A stretch of 64,000 bases of DNA from Myxococcales bacterium (GTDB lineage Bacteria; Myxococcota; UBA727; JABDBI01). The notes below the pieces were generated by a model, which searched no databases, had not been told where the DNA came from, and saw only the letters and a program-made list of their open reading frames with translations. Numbering within the stretch: the stretch's first letter is position 1; each line of letters starts with the position of its first letter. The stretch is taken from NCBI GenBank assembly GCA_023898405.1, contig CP060221.1, positions 1,317,501 through 1,381,500 on the forward strand, in the 5' to 3' direction. Made by a program: the position numbers and the translations under genes. This document shows, piece by piece, positions 8,802 through 18,601 of the stretch.

Positions 8802-10814
8802 TTAATCCTTAAGCGTACCTGTTTCAACGCTTAACAAGAGCTTGCGCAACTCACTGATCTCGTCACGTATAGTGGCGGCTCCTTCAAAATCCATTTTTTG
8901 CGCCTTAATACGCATTTTTCCTTTCAAGCTGTTAATTTTTTTCTCAATTTCTCGAACCGATAACCGTTCTTTGGGGGGCGCTGTTTTTTGTTCCTGCTCT
9001 ATATAGCCATCATGGAGTCTTGAAATTTCTCTTGAGGTGCTCTTGGGGGTGATACCGTGTTTTTCATTGTATTGTTTTTGAAGCTTTCTTCTTCTGTTTG
9101 TCTCTGAGACGGCTGAGCGTACAGAGTCAGTTATTGTATCGGCATAAAGTATAGCCATACCGTTGATGTTTCGCGCTGCTCTACCGATTGTTTGAATTAG
9201 TCCTGTTTCCGATCTAAGAAATCCTTCTTTATCTGCGTCGAGAATTGCCACCAGACTTACTTCTGGAAGATCTAAACCTTCTCGCAACAGATTGATGCCG
9301 ACCAAAACATCAAACTCTCCAAGACGAAGAGCGCGAATTATTTCCGCCCTTTCGATTGTATCTATATCTGAATGTAAATAACGAGTCTTAACTCCGACAT
9401 CGATTAAATAGTCTGTCAAATCTTCAGCCATGCGCTTTGTTAGCGTTGTTATTAACACTCTTTCGTTGTTTTGGGCTTTTGTTTTTGCTTCGTGTACAAC
9501 ATCGTCGATCTGAGTGGACACGGGTCTAATCTTTACCTGCGGATCTAGTAGACCAGTAGGCCGTATTATTTGTTCAACTATTTCACCTTGAGCTCTTTCA
9601 ATTTCAAAATTGCCTGGGGTTGCAGAGACGTATACCGCTTGATTAAAAATAGAATCGAATTCATCAAATCTCAAAGGTCTGTTGTCTAATGCCGACGGAA
9701 GCCTGAACCCGTGGGAAGTTAAAGTTTCTTTTCTAGCGCGGTCTCCTCGGTACATTCCTCGTATTTGAGGAATTGTTTGATGTGATTCATCGACAAAAAG
9801 TAAAAAATCCTTCGGAAAATAATCAATCAAAGTGGGGGGAGGTTCACCACAGAGACGACCAGAAAGATGACGAGAATAGTTCTCGATTCCCTTGCAAACT
9901 CCGACAGTTTCAAGCATTTCAAGGTCAAACAATGTTCGCTGCTCAAGGCGCTGTGCCTCAAGGAGTTTGTTTTGTTTTTTTAAAGAGATTAATTCGTTAA
10001 GCAATTCGTCTCGGATTGATTTTAAAGCGAGAGACATTTTTTCTTTTGTGGTTGCGTAATGGCTGGCGGGAAAAATAGTGACATAGGATAACTCTCGAAC
10101 AGTTTTTCCTTTTAAAGGATCAACCATTGTGATTCTTTCAACATTATCTCCGAAAAAATTAATTCTCACCGCAAGGTTTTCTTCGCTTGGAGGAAAAATA
10201 TCGATAATATCACCTTTTGCCCGAAATGTTCCTCGAGAAAAATCAATATCATTTCTTAGATACTGACTTTCGATTAGTTGTCTCATGAGGGATTCTCGGC
10301 GGAAAGAGCGATCCTTTTCGATGAATACGGTCATATTTTGGTAACTATCAGTGCTTCCGATACCATAGATGCAGCTTACTGAAGCAACAATGATGACGTC
10401 ATCCCTTGTTAAAAGAGAAGTGGTTGCTCTGTGCCGCATTCGATCTATTGTTTCGTTGATTTGGCTGTCTTTTTCAATATAAGTGTCTGTCGAGGGAACA
10501 TATGCTTCAGGTTGGTAATAATCATAATAGCTTACAAAATATTCAACGGCATTATTAGGGAAAAAAGCACGAAGTTCTTCATAGAGCTGACCAACCAAGG
10601 TTTTATTGTGGGCTAATACAAGCGTTGGTTTGTTGACGCTCTGGATAACGTTAGCCATGGTAAAGGTTTTTCCTGAGCCTGTCACACCTAATAAAACCTG
10701 CTCCCGTTTACCATCTTTAATTCCTTTGGCGAGAGAAGATATGGCGTTTGGTTGATCACCCGAGGGCTTATAGTCTGCGTGCAATTCAAAAGATTTTTTG
10801 ATGCGATTATTCAT
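8802..10814 (-). CDS. uvrB: excinuclease ABC subunit UvrB
   Basis: UvrB is the damage-verifying helicase-like subunit of nucleotide excision repair. Visible features are the start [10 protein letters not shown], Walker [11 protein letters not shown], the beta-hairpin segment [12 protein letters not shown], the helicase motifs up to QTIGRAARN, and a C-terminal UVR domain ([14 protein letters not shown]) that binds UvrA and UvrC. I use ATG 10814 (670 residues, family-typical). The longer frame to 10880 would add 22 unlike residues and run into the gene upstream. It follows the small DsbD-N-like gene by 19 bp and is probably co-transcribed with it. Confidence 0.97.
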   Translation of the reverse strand: MNNRIKKSFELHADYKPSGDQPNAISSLAKGIKDGKREQVLLGVTGSGKTFTMANVIQSVNKPTLVLAHNKTLVGQLYEELRAFFPNNAVEYFVSYYDYYQPEAYVPSTDTYIEKDSQINETIDRMRHRATTSLLTRDDVIIVASVSCIYGIGSTDSYQNMTVFIEKDRSFRRESLMRQLIESQYLRNDIDFSRGTFRAKGDIIDIFPPSEENLAVRINFFGDNVERITMVDPLKGKTVRELSYVTIFPASHYATTKEKMSLALKSIRDELLNELISLKKQNKLLEAQRLEQRTLFDLEMLETVGVCKGIENYSRHLSGRLCGEPPPTLIDYFPKDFLLFVDESHQTIPQIRGMYRGDRARKETLTSHGFRLPSALDNRPLRFDEFDSIFNQAVYVSATPGNFEIERAQGEIVEQIIRPTGLLDPQVKIRPVSTQIDDVVHEAKTKAQNNERVLITTLTKRMAEDLTDYLIDVGVKTRYLHSDIDTIERAEIIRALRLGEFDVLVGINLLREGLDLPEVSLVAILDADKEGFLRSETGLIQTIGRAARNINGMAILYADTITDSVRSAVSETNRRRKLQKQYNEKHGITPKSTSREISRLHDGYIEQEQKTAPPKERLSVREIEKKINSLKGKMRIKAQKMDFEGAATIRDEISELRKLLLSVETGTLKD

Positions 10815-10833
10815 AAGTTTCCCTAAAAAAATA

Positions 10834-11274
10834 TTACTCAAGAAGAAGTTCGTGAACTTTTGGGCGATCACAGCTTTCATTGGTACAAATTTGTAAGCTT
10901 AAGAGGGCCTTTCCGATTCCGATTCCATGTTTAAGTTTTTGTTTTACAACAAATTGATTTTCAAATATTTGGGCAGTGCCAAATTCCTTCAGATTTTTGC
11001 TTTGTGGCTTAGGAATTTCCGGTGAACCAAGAGCGCTCCAACCGTTGTCTGATGCTATTCTGAGATCAACAGCTTTGCCGATTTTCTCACCGGGGCCATA
11101 GGCGTGAAACCCTTTGTTTAATTTTACTGTTACCAGCAAGGTGTCTTCTTTGATGTTGTGTTCGATCGAATAATTATGCTCGAACGAAGTCTGACTGCTC
11201 TGAGTATGATTATTTTTTTTAGTGCAGGCGAAAGAGCATGTTATCAGGAATGAAGCAAAAAAAAATCGAAGCAT
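10834..11274 (-). CDS. exported DsbD N-terminal-domain-like protein
   Basis: The 146-residue protein has an N-terminal signal ([17 protein letters not shown]) that may end in a lipoprotein cysteine, although the lipobox is not ideal. The rest resembles the periplasmic alpha domain of Dsb[12 protein letters not shown], a strand-rich core, and the paired cysteines of [12 protein letters not shown] near the C-terminus. In DsbD those cysteines pass electrons to periplasmic partners. Here the membrane and thioredoxin-like domains of DsbD are missing. ATG 11274 has an AAGGAG site 8 bases upstream, so I prefer it to the TTG at 11280. Function as a free redox carrier is inference. Confidence 0.75.
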   Translation of the reverse strand: MLRFFFASFLITCSFACTKKNNHTQSSQTSFEHNYSIEHNIKEDTLLVTVKLNKGFHAYGPGEKIGKAVDLRIASDNGWSALGSPEIPKPQSKNLKEFGTAQIFENQFVVKQKLKHGIGIGKALLSLQICTNESCDRPKVHELLLE

Positions 11275-11355
11275 CTCCAAAACTCCTTCATAAAATTTGG
11301 TTCATACTGACAGAACCCGTTCGGAGATGCAATGTGCTAAAACATGCTTTTTAGT

Positions 11356-12420
11356 TTATGAATTGAGAGGCACCATTAAAAGGGGCGGGTAAAACCCGAG
11401 CGCAATTTTGTGCCAGGGGACCAGTTTAAAACTTTGTCGCTCATTGTTTGGGTTGCCATCTTGCACAACCATCATTCCTGTTGGGTAGCTCAAGTTTAAG
11501 TAGTGAGCGGTGGCTTCGATGCCATCGCAGTTCATAACTAACTTATCTTGATAGCTTATGAAAAATTTACCTAAGTAGCCATTATCGCTTCTTTTATAGA
11601 TATTAAAAGCGTTTTCCCCTTGACTGGAAGCCAATAAATAACCTTCGTTTTTTCCGATTTTATAAAGAGCAAGCCCTTCAACATCAGCCATCAAGTGGCC
11701 ATTTTTTCCTGTTTTATCAATAAGTTTTCTTTTTTCTCCCTCGCTTGGCTCTGCGCCATAACTCCATATTCCGACGTTTTCTTCCGCAACATAAAATCGC
11801 TTAAGATCATCATCGGAAACACAGCCTTCGGTTTGTGATCCAACATTAAAACTTCTAGTCTTTTTCGCACTCAAACTTTGCTTTTCTTCAAATATCTCCC
11901 ACTGAATTACTTCGCCTTTTTTGCTATTGACAAAGAAATAGAATTTATCTGAAATGGGACTTTGGTAGAAACAAGAACCGTAGATATTAAGACCAGCGTC
12001 GAGGGATTTTATTGAAAGACGTTGCACTGCATCGGAATCTTTATCTATTGAATAAAAATCCATAGTGTTTGTGGTTCGGTTGCCAGCTCCGATAAGGGTT
12101 ATAGTTTTCCCTTTAAATCGAAACCCATAACGCAAATCGACATTATTTATTTCTCCATCAGGAAATCCTTGTTTTTTTTCCCCTGAAAGACTGTATATAT
12201 TGAGACCATAGTGTTTATCGGTTCCGATAATGAGGCTTTGGGAGGGTTTTTTAGGGTGTACATAGATGGCGATGTCATCGGCAGCATCTCCAGCTGTTTC
12301 GACATCCTGAGTTTTTTGGGTTGCTTCAACAATAGTGAGTGATGATGGAGAGCTCTCTCTCATGTTGCCATTGGAAATAAGACAAAACAAGAGAGCCAAT
12401 ACCGTGGCGTGTTTTCTCAT
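11356..12420 (-). CDS. beta-propeller phytase (3-phytase), exported
   Basis: Beta-propeller phytases release phosphate from phytate in a Ca-dependent way outside the cytoplasm. The 354-residue protein starts with a Sec signal (about residues 1-20). It has the family hallmark GDAADDIAIYVHP, then GTDKHYGLNIYSL, the NRTTNTMDFYSID blade, QTEGCVSDDDLKRFYVAEE and a late DVEGLALYK, matching the acidic metal and phosphate sites of the six-bladed propeller. The length fits the family. It sits alone, with its own AGGTG ribosome site, next to a DedA gene and glpK on the same strand. The family is clear; the natural substrate may be another inositol phosphate. Confidence 0.88.
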   Translation of the reverse strand: MRKHATVLALLFCLISNGNMRESSPSSLTIVEATQKTQDVETAGDAADDIAIYVHPKKPSQSLIIGTDKHYGLNIYSLSGEKKQGFPDGEINNVDLRYGFRFKGKTITLIGAGNRTTNTMDFYSIDKDSDAVQRLSIKSLDAGLNIYGSCFYQSPISDKFYFFVNSKKGEVIQWEIFEEKQSLSAKKTRSFNVGSQTEGCVSDDDLKRFYVAEENVGIWSYGAEPSEGEKRKLIDKTGKNGHLMADVEGLALYKIGKNEGYLLASSQGENAFNIYKRSDNGYLGKFFISYQDKLVMNCDGIEATAHYLNLSYPTGMMVVQDGNPNNERQSFKLVPWHKIALGFYPPLLMVPLNS

Positions 12421-12457
12421 GAGACACCTGCTTAATAATTTTTAAATATATTATTCG

Positions 12458-13069
12458 CTATTTAGTTTTCTTGCTGAAAAATTTTAGTAAAAGAATTGTA
12501 ACAACAACAACGGATAATAAATAGAAAAAATTTAAATAATTTTGAACAGTACTGGTGATGATATCTAGGTTTTGGGCGAGAGAGTTGCCCAAAAAGAACA
12601 AAAGAGAATTAAAAATAAACGCCGAAAAAAAACCGCAAAGCAATACCCAAAAGTAAGACAATCCGCTCATGCCGGCTGTCACAAAAAATAAAGTACGAAT
12701 GCCGGGAAAAAAACGATTGATAAGCAGGAGGCCGTAACCCCATTTTTGGTACCATAATTTAATTTGCTCTACTTTTCTTTGGGAAAAATATTTCAAATAT
12801 TTTTTGGGAAATTTATTTTTGCTAATGAGTTTTCCAAAACCAAACGCCAGCGTAATTCCAGTGATGGTTCCAAGCGATATGGAAAAAATTATTTCACCCA
12901 CAGAAAAAGTTCCATAAAGAGCAAAAAAACCACAAGCAATAACAACCGTGTCTCCTGGAAAGATAGGAAAAATATATTCAAGCATAACTGAAAGAGCTAA
13001 AAATACTGCGCGAATATACGAGGGAAGATCGTTTATAAGTGTAATAACTTTTAGCAGCTGATCTGGCAT
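12458..13069 (-). CDS. DedA/VTT-family membrane protein
   Basis: DedA proteins are inner-membrane proteins; some members act as scramblases or flippases for carrier lipids. The 203-residue protein has the VTT-domain pattern: FPGDTVVIACGFFA near residues 35-50, the GKLISK turn, and the conserved RFFPGIRTLFFVTAGMSGL segment (about 120-140), with four or five hydrophobic segments. It lies 24 bp behind glpK and 37 bp before the phytase gene on the same strand, so the three may form one transcript. The substrate is unknown. Confidence 0.85.
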   Translation of the reverse strand: MPDQLLKVITLINDLPSYIRAVFLALSVMLEYIFPIFPGDTVVIACGFFALYGTFSVGEIIFSISLGTITGITLAFGFGKLISKNKFPKKYLKYFSQRKVEQIKLWYQKWGYGLLLINRFFPGIRTLFFVTAGMSGLSYFWVLLCGFFSAFIFNSLLFFLGNSLAQNLDIITSTVQNYLNFFYLLSVVVVTILLLKFFSKKTK

Positions 13070-13093
13070 AACAGTTTTTCCGCATAAATTTTT

Positions 13094-14563
13094 TTATACT
13101 TTCATAAGAGCTCTTTTATAACCTTTAATTTTGTCTTTTGCCCACACAACATCTTTTTTAGGTGAAAATTCTTTTGTGGTGATATTGAATGTTTTGAGCT
13201 CTTCTAAGCTACCGAAGAAACCTGTTGCGAGGCCAGCCATATAAGCTATGCCTTGAGCGGTCTTTTGAGCACTTTCGGAGCGAATACAGTTAATTCCTAA
13301 TAATTCAGCTTGGATTTGCATTAATAAATTATTTTGAGAGGCGCCTCCGTCAACTTTGAGAACAGTGGGCCTGAAAGCGTCATCAGTCATAGCCAACATG
13401 ATTTCAGTGTTTTGTAAAGCGATGCCCTCGAGTACTGCTCGGGCGATGTGCCCCTTAGTTGTGCCCCGTGAAAGTCCACTCAAAACTCCGCGAGCATCAG
13501 GCAACCAATAAGGAGCACCAAGTCCACAAAGGGCTGGAACAAAAATAACACCATCACTATCTAAGACGGTTTCCGCTAGCGACTCAATTTCTTCCTCATT
13601 TTTTATAAGCGAAAAAGTATCTTTCAAGAATTGGATCGCTGCACCGGCAATAAATGCAGATCCTTCTAAACAATAGGTTGGATTATCACCGATTTGATAG
13701 GCAATTGTCGTTATCAATCCATGTTTAGAAAAAATAATTTCATTTCCTGTGTTCATGAGAATAAAACAACCGGTTCCGAAAGTTGCCTTGGTGTCACCTT
13801 TTTCAAAACACGTTTGACCAAAGAGTGATGCTTGTTGATCACCTGCTAAGGCAGCGATGGGAATGCCGTCAGGTAAAAAGGATAAACCTTTTGTTTTTCC
13901 ATAAATTCCAGCACTTGGCACAATGCGAGGAAGGCAATTTTTGGGAACATCAAAAATTTCAACACACTCATCGTTCCACTGACAAGAACGAATATCCATA
14001 AGCATGGTTCTTGATGCGTTGCTAACATCGCTAATATGAAGTTCTCCTCCTGAAAACCAGTGAGCTAAAAAGGAATCGATTGTGCCAAATTTTAAGGACT
14101 TATTTGTCAGTTTTTCTTTGAGCCCATCGATATTTTCAATAAGCCATGTAAGTTTGCTGGCTGAAAAATATGGGTCAACGCGAAGTCCTGTTTTTTGGTG
14201 AATACGCTCATCAAGCTTCTGCTGTTTTAGTCTTTGACAAATAGGAAGACTTCTTTTGCATTGCCAAACGATAAAAGGATAAACTCCATCGCTATTATTA
14301 TCAAAAATGCATGTAGTTTCCCGTTGGTTGGTGATACCAAGAGCAACAATTTGGTGAGGATTAATGCCGCTGCTTTCAATAGCTTGAGAGACACTTTGTT
14401 TCACCGACTGTTTTATATCTGCTGAATGGTGTTCTACGTACCCTGCTTGCGGGTAGTGTTGTGGATAATTTTTAGAGCCAGAGCCAACAATTTTTCCTTT
14501 TTTATTTATAAGTAAAGCGGTTGTTGTGGTTGTTCCTTGATCAATTGCAAGTATGTAACCCAT
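13094..14563 (-). CDS. glpK: glycerol kinase
   Basis: GlpK phosphorylates glycerol to sn-glycerol 3-phosphate with ATP. The 489-residue protein has the FGGY-kinase N-terminal motif AIDQGTTTTTALLI, the glycerol-kinase contacts YPQHYPQAGYVEHH and TNQRETTCIFD, the GDQQASLFGQ motif, and the C-terminal signature VDGGASQNNLLMQ. The length is normal. AGGTG precedes the ATG. No glpF or glpD is nearby, so glycerol may enter by diffusion or through a gene elsewhere. Confidence 0.95.
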   Translation of the reverse strand: MGYILAIDQGTTTTTALLINKKGKIVGSGSKNYPQHYPQAGYVEHHSADIKQSVKQSVSQAIESSGINPHQIVALGITNQRETTCIFDNNSDGVYPFIVWQCKRSLPICQRLKQQKLDERIHQKTGLRVDPYFSASKLTWLIENIDGLKEKLTNKSLKFGTIDSFLAHWFSGGELHISDVSNASRTMLMDIRSCQWNDECVEIFDVPKNCLPRIVPSAGIYGKTKGLSFLPDGIPIAALAGDQQASLFGQTCFEKGDTKATFGTGCFILMNTGNEIIFSKHGLITTIAYQIGDNPTYCLEGSAFIAGAAIQFLKDTFSLIKNEEEIESLAETVLDSDGVIFVPALCGLGAPYWLPDARGVLSGLSRGTTKGHIARAVLEGIALQNTEIMLAMTDDAFRPTVLKVDGGASQNNLLMQIQAELLGINCIRSESAQKTAQGIAYMAGLATGFFGSLEELKTFNITTKEFSPKKDVVWAKDKIKGYKRALMKV

Positions 14564-14665
14564 AATTACACCTGTTTCTCGGTTAAACGAGATCCTCTTT
14601 TCTTATCTATATTTTTTCTTCATCATTTTTGGGTAATCACCTGATAAAAAAGCACGAGAGAAAAC

Positions 14666-15667
14666 ATGAGCCACTCAATAACACTTATTCGTGGAGATGG
14701 AATTGGTCCTGAAGTCGTTGGAGCAGCGGTGGATATTATTGAAGCTGTTGGAGTAAAAGTCGACTGGGATATTCAAGATCTTGGTGTGTGCGCCTTAGAA
14801 AAAAAGGGAAACGCCACCCCAAAAGAAAGCTTTGATTCGATCATAAAAAACAAGGTAGCTCTCAAAGGGCCAACAACCACTCCGCTTGGAGGAGGGCACA
14901 GAAGTGCCAATGTGGCTTTGAGAAAAGAACTCGATCTTTACGCATGTATACGGCCTGTAAAATCTATAGAGGGGGTGGCCTCTCGTTTTAGAGATGTCGA
15001 TATTGTGGTGGTGCGAGAAAACACAGAAGGACTTTATGTTGGTCAAGAGTTAGAAATACAGCCAGGGTGCATTATTTCCCTGCGCACGACAACAAAAAAA
15101 GCCAGCATGCGAATTGCTCAAAGCGCTTTTAAGTTTTCCAAAACTTATGGTAGATCAAAAATCACCTGCGTTCATAAGGCAAATATTCTTAAACAAAGCG
15201 ATGGATTATTTTTGCAATGCGCTGAGCGAGTAGCCCAGGAAAACCCTCACGTAATTTATGAGCAAGCAATTATTGATGCCCTTTGTATGCGGCTTGTAAT
15301 TGAACCAGAAAAATTTGATGTGTTGCTTTTAGAAAATATGTTTGGCGATATTGTTTCTGATCTTTGCGCGGGTTTGATTGGGGGGCTTGGTTTGGTACCT
15401 GGAGCCAACATCGGAGATGAATGTGCGGTATTTGAAGCTGTTCATGGTTCAGCACCAGATATTGCTGGTAAAAATATCGCCAACCCCTGTGCTATGATCC
15501 AAAGCGCAGTAATGATGCTCAGATATCTTGGCGAGCAGGAAGCCGCTTTAAAAATAGAGAGCGCTCTTTTGGGTGTTTTAAAGCAAAAACACTTAAAAAC
15601 CAAGGATTTGGGGGGTGAACTGGGGACAAAAGAATTCACCCAAAATGTAATAGAGAGTCTGAGGTAG
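14666..15667 (+). CDS. isocitrate dehydrogenase, NAD-type short form
   Basis: This belongs to the isocitrate/isopropylmalate dehydrogenase family. The 333-residue protein has LIRGDGIGPEV at the start, GGGHRSANVALRKELDLYA with the substrate Ser and Arg residues, RENTEGLYVGQE, the catalytic Lys in VHKANILK, the metal-binding DxxxD region (NMFGDIVSD) and VHGSAPDIAGKNIANP. The S-x-N-x-x-L-R pattern and short length point to NAD-linked isocitrate dehydrogenase of the TCA cycle. Homoisocitrate or 3-isopropylmalate dehydrogenase are the alternatives, made less likely because no leu or lys genes are close. It is divergent from glpK. Confidence 0.85.
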   Translation: MSHSITLIRGDGIGPEVVGAAVDIIEAVGVKVDWDIQDLGVCALEKKGNATPKESFDSIIKNKVALKGPTTTPLGGGHRSANVALRKELDLYACIRPVKSIEGVASRFRDVDIVVVRENTEGLYVGQELEIQPGCIISLRTTTKKASMRIAQSAFKFSKTYGRSKITCVHKANILKQSDGLFLQCAERVAQENPHVIYEQAIIDALCMRLVIEPEKFDVLLLENMFGDIVSDLCAGLIGGLGLVPGANIGDECAVFEAVHGSAPDIAGKNIANPCAMIQSAVMMLRYLGEQEAALKIESALLGVLKQKHLKTKDLGGELGTKEFTQNVIESLR

Positions 15668-15799
15668 GCGCGCTCAGAATTTATCAATCAAAAGCTTTGC
15701 AAGTAGGAAAAACTAGGCTATATCAGCCCTGAGCTTTATTAAGATATATCGGTTTTAAGCCGTATCCGATAAATAACTATGCAATTAGGAGTGTGAGTT

Positions 15800-16102
15800 A
15801 TGAGTAAAAGGCATTTGGCGAGAGAAATAAAAAGAAAAAAATTGATTGACAGATTTCAAACACGTCGGGATGAGCTGAGATCTAAGCAAGTAGATCCTAG
15901 TTTGAGCGATGAAGAACGCATGGAGGCAAGTTTGAAGCTCAACGCTTTGCCTAGAGATTCTTCGCCATCACGCTATAGTCGTCGTTGTGCGGCCACTGGA
16001 ACCTCTCGTTCAGTATACCGTAAGTTTGAACTCAACCGTATTTCTTTCAGAAATATGGCATTGGCTGGTTTGTTGCCTGGTGTAACCAAGTCAAGCTGGT
16101 AA
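15800..16102 (+). CDS. rpsN: 30S ribosomal protein S14 (zinc-free form)
   Basis: This is small-subunit protein uS14. The 100-residue sequence matches the long form: [16 protein letters not shown], a [25 protein letters not shown] middle and the C-terminal [11 protein letters not shown]. The four zinc-binding cysteines of the short form are absent. AGGAGTG precedes the ATG. It is separated from any ribosomal-protein operon and is 5 bp upstream of miaE, so the two are probably co-transcribed. Whether another S14 exists elsewhere cannot be seen. Confidence 0.95.
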   Translation: MSKRHLAREIKRKKLIDRFQTRRDELRSKQVDPSLSDEERMEASLKLNALPRDSSPSRYSRRCAATGTSRSVYRKFELNRISFRNMALAGLLPGVTKSSW

Positions 16103-16107
16103 AAACT

Positions 16108-16677
16108 ATGCGCCTGCGCTCAAAGACAAGCCCTGAATGGCTTGAAACGGTATTAGGTGATTTTGATCGCTTTTTAGTCGATCATGCCTTGTGTGAGCGT
16201 AAGGCCTCTGCGCTGGCCATGTCATTGGTGGCCCACTATCCCGATAAAAAAGATCTTGTTTCAGCCATGATTGACCTTGCCATTGAAGAGCTTGATCATT
16301 TTAAACAGGTGTTTGCCTTAATTGTTGAAAGAGATCTTTTTCTGGGTGCAGATGAAAAAGATGACTATGTCAATCGTTTGCGCCGTTTTATAAGAAAATC
16401 TTCTGATGAGTATTTTTTGGATCGTCTGCTGATTGCAAGCATTATTGAGTGTCGCGGTACTGAGAGGTTTCAATTGGTAGCCCAAGGCTTAAGCGATCCT
16501 CGTCTCAAAGAATTTTATATGGAATTCTGGCGCGCCGAAGCCCGTCATGCAGGATTATTTTTGAGGTTTGCCAAAAAATATTTTCCCGCTGACGTAGTAG
16601 AAGAGCGCTATGACTATTTGCTTGATCAAGAGGCTGTCATTGTGGAATCTCTGCCTTTGCGAGCAGCGGTTCATTAA
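16108..16677 (+). CDS. miaE: tRNA-(ms2io6A37)-hydroxylase
   Basis: MiaE hydroxylates the isopentenyl group of ms2i6A37 in tRNAs using a diiron centre and oxygen. The 189-residue, all-helical protein has the ferritin-like iron ligands in the EELDHF, IIECRGTERF and EARHAGLF motifs, which match the family exactly. Its length is typical. It starts 5 bp after rpsN. The partner enzymes miaA and miaB are not in the window. MiaE is patchy among bacteria and needs oxygen, which suggests an aerobic organism. Confidence 0.93.
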   Translation: MRLRSKTSPEWLETVLGDFDRFLVDHALCERKASALAMSLVAHYPDKKDLVSAMIDLAIEELDHFKQVFALIVERDLFLGADEKDDYVNRLRRFIRKSSDEYFLDRLLIASIIECRGTERFQLVAQGLSDPRLKEFYMEFWRAEARHAGLFLRFAKKYFPADVVEERYDYLLDQEAVIVESLPLRAAVH

Positions 16678-16682
16678 TGCTG

Positions 16683-18524
16683 CTAATCATCAAGCTCAAT
16701 GATTTCGGTGAGCGTTTTAAATTTTCTGTTGTCATCCACTATGTCTTTGAAAAAGTACTTTATATAGTGCTGGCTTTTAAAAGCGTTGCGCTCTACCCAC
16801 TGCGAAAAAGATGCAAGATAATTTTCTAGCGGAATTGGTCTTGGTAGATTTTTTAGTGTGACGCTAAAACCATTTTTAAATTGATCAAACACTTGCCCAG
16901 AAGCCATTTTTTTGAGCAGAACTTCTTGTTCTTTATTCAGATCGCCATATTTCAACAATAAAGCTATGATCTGATCTTTGCTTAGATCTGAAGGGGAGCG
17001 GTCACCTAAACCCTGCGTGTAAGCCTTTTGCAGTTTTTCAGCAAAGAATTTTCCGTATGCTTCAAAAGCTTGTTTAGGTTTCATTTTATCCAAGAGCGGC
17101 GAAACTTTTTGAATAATGCGTAGCAGGTTGTACCATAGAAAAGCTTTTTCCTGATTTCCTTCGAAAAGCTGCTCATTTAAATAGCTCCACAAAAAGTGTT
17201 GATAAAGACTCAAATATAAATCATCACCAGTGCCGTCGCTCAGATTTAAAAGATAGAGTCCTGTTTGAGCATGCTTTGTTGAAGGCCAAGTGGATAATTT
17301 AAGAGGAGCTATTTCTGTACGGTATATGTTTGGGTGTTCGGCCTGAAGCTTGGTGAGCAATGGTTGAAGGTTGCGCTCTGAAAGAGCTTCGCCGCCACCG
17401 TCAGCATTGTTTATGCCAACAGAAATCCTTTTATTTGAAAGAGGTGAGGGGTTGAGAGAAGGCTTGTTGTTTTTATCGAGATAAGTCCAGATTTTTGCCC
17501 CGCTGTCCCCAGGGTTGATATGTTGTTCATAATAATAAAAATCTTTTTCAAAATAAGGAAAAAAAGCGGAAAAATTTTTGTAGTAATAATAAATATTGTC
17601 AAGCGCATATGAATTAAGTGATTGCAGAGAGTTTAACACCTTGATGCTTTTATTTTTATCTACAGAGTTACCAGCAAATCCTTCTCTACCATAACCAGCA
17701 ATATAGAGAGGGGTTCCATTAAAGAGCCTGCCGTGGACGCTTTTATTATAGAGAGTGTGAGCTGCAAAAATATCGTTGGTGATTTTTTCTTTTACTGATT
17801 GTTTTTTTAGCATTTGGCGAAGAGGTTTTTTTAAAACAATAAATGCTATATCTGGAGATATTTGCCCGTGAATGAGCGAGCCATCAATGCTGTCTTCCAG
17901 GGCTAGAAATTCTTTGTCTTGAACAGGGATTGGAGGGTGCAGAGTTAAGGCCTCCAGATCGCTTTGGTAGGATTTTAATGTGGCGTTTACAAAAGCAGAT
18001 TTTTTTGGTTTTTTTTCTAGGTCAACGATACGTTTGCTTAAGATTCTAATGGCTTCTTGTTGATCGCTCAACATTCTTTGATAACGTTTCTCCTCGTACG
18101 CCTTGACGCTATCAAACATATTTTTTTTATAAAAAACTATATAGGGGAAAACAATGTATTCAAAATTGTTTTTTTTAACGGTGAGGTCGTGATCGCTGGT
18201 AACGACATGAGCATTGGTCATGATCAGTGAATCAGAGAATAAAAATACTGAACCATTAATGGTATCTGTAAAACGAACTTGCCCATCGCCATAGAAAGCT
18301 GGGAGCGATGACAATGCTCTGCGTAAAATTAATTGTTCCCCTTGGCGTTCTTCGTAGCGATTGGGGGCTGGACCTTCATGGTGATCAGGCTGGGGAATGT
18401 TGTCTTGATGCTTTTGTGGGTGTTCTTTTTTGAGAATAGTAGAATCGCTTATCTGGTGGCTACAAGAGAAAATTAAAAAAGCAAACAAAAAAAAAGTAAA
18501 GCTATTTTTAAGAACAGTTCCCAT
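16683..18524 (-). CDS. trypsin-like serine protease, lipoprotein
   Basis: The 613-residue protein starts with a lipoprotein signal (LIFSC, lipid-anchored Cys21). A chymotrypsin-fold triad is visible: His106 in TNAHVV, Asp225 in SPDIAFIV and Ser341 in NPGDSG. The His-to-Asp distance of 119 residues is far above the usual ~50; the extra part (about 130-200) is charged and likely coiled coil. After the protease domain a helical domain of about 200 residues follows (410-613), which I do not recognise. It should act in the periplasm or at the outer membrane. It ends 5 bp from the miaE stop in convergent orientation and is divergent from the glycosyltransferase gene. The substrate is unknown. Confidence 0.8.
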   Translation of the reverse strand: MGTVLKNSFTFFLFAFLIFSCSHQISDSTILKKEHPQKHQDNIPQPDHHEGPAPNRYEERQGEQLILRRALSSLPAFYGDGQVRFTDTINGSVFLFSDSLIMTNAHVVTSDHDLTVKKNNFEYIVFPYIVFYKKNMFDSVKAYEEKRYQRMLSDQQEAIRILSKRIVDLEKKPKKSAFVNATLKSYQSDLEALTLHPPIPVQDKEFLALEDSIDGSLIHGQISPDIAFIVLKKPLRQMLKKQSVKEKITNDIFAAHTLYNKSVHGRLFNGTPLYIAGYGREGFAGNSVDKNKSIKVLNSLQSLNSYALDNIYYYYKNFSAFFPYFEKDFYYYEQHINPGDSGAKIWTYLDKNNKPSLNPSPLSNKRISVGINNADGGGEALSERNLQPLLTKLQAEHPNIYRTEIAPLKLSTWPSTKHAQTGLYLLNLSDGTGDDLYLSLYQHFLWSYLNEQLFEGNQEKAFLWYNLLRIIQKVSPLLDKMKPKQAFEAYGKFFAEKLQKAYTQGLGDRSPSDLSKDQIIALLLKYGDLNKEQEVLLKKMASGQVFDQFKNGFSVTLKNLPRPIPLENYLASFSQWVERNAFKSQHYIKYFFKDIVDDNRKFKTLTEIIELDD

Positions 18525-18601
18525 GTTTCACCAGTATTTGCAAATCAAAAAACAATTTACATTTTATAGCATAGCATTGTTAAAAGAGGCATAGATTAAA
18601 A

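Noticed and set aside
10815..10880. Longer start for uvrB
   Set aside because: The added residues do not fit the family and would overlap the upstream gene by 47 bases.
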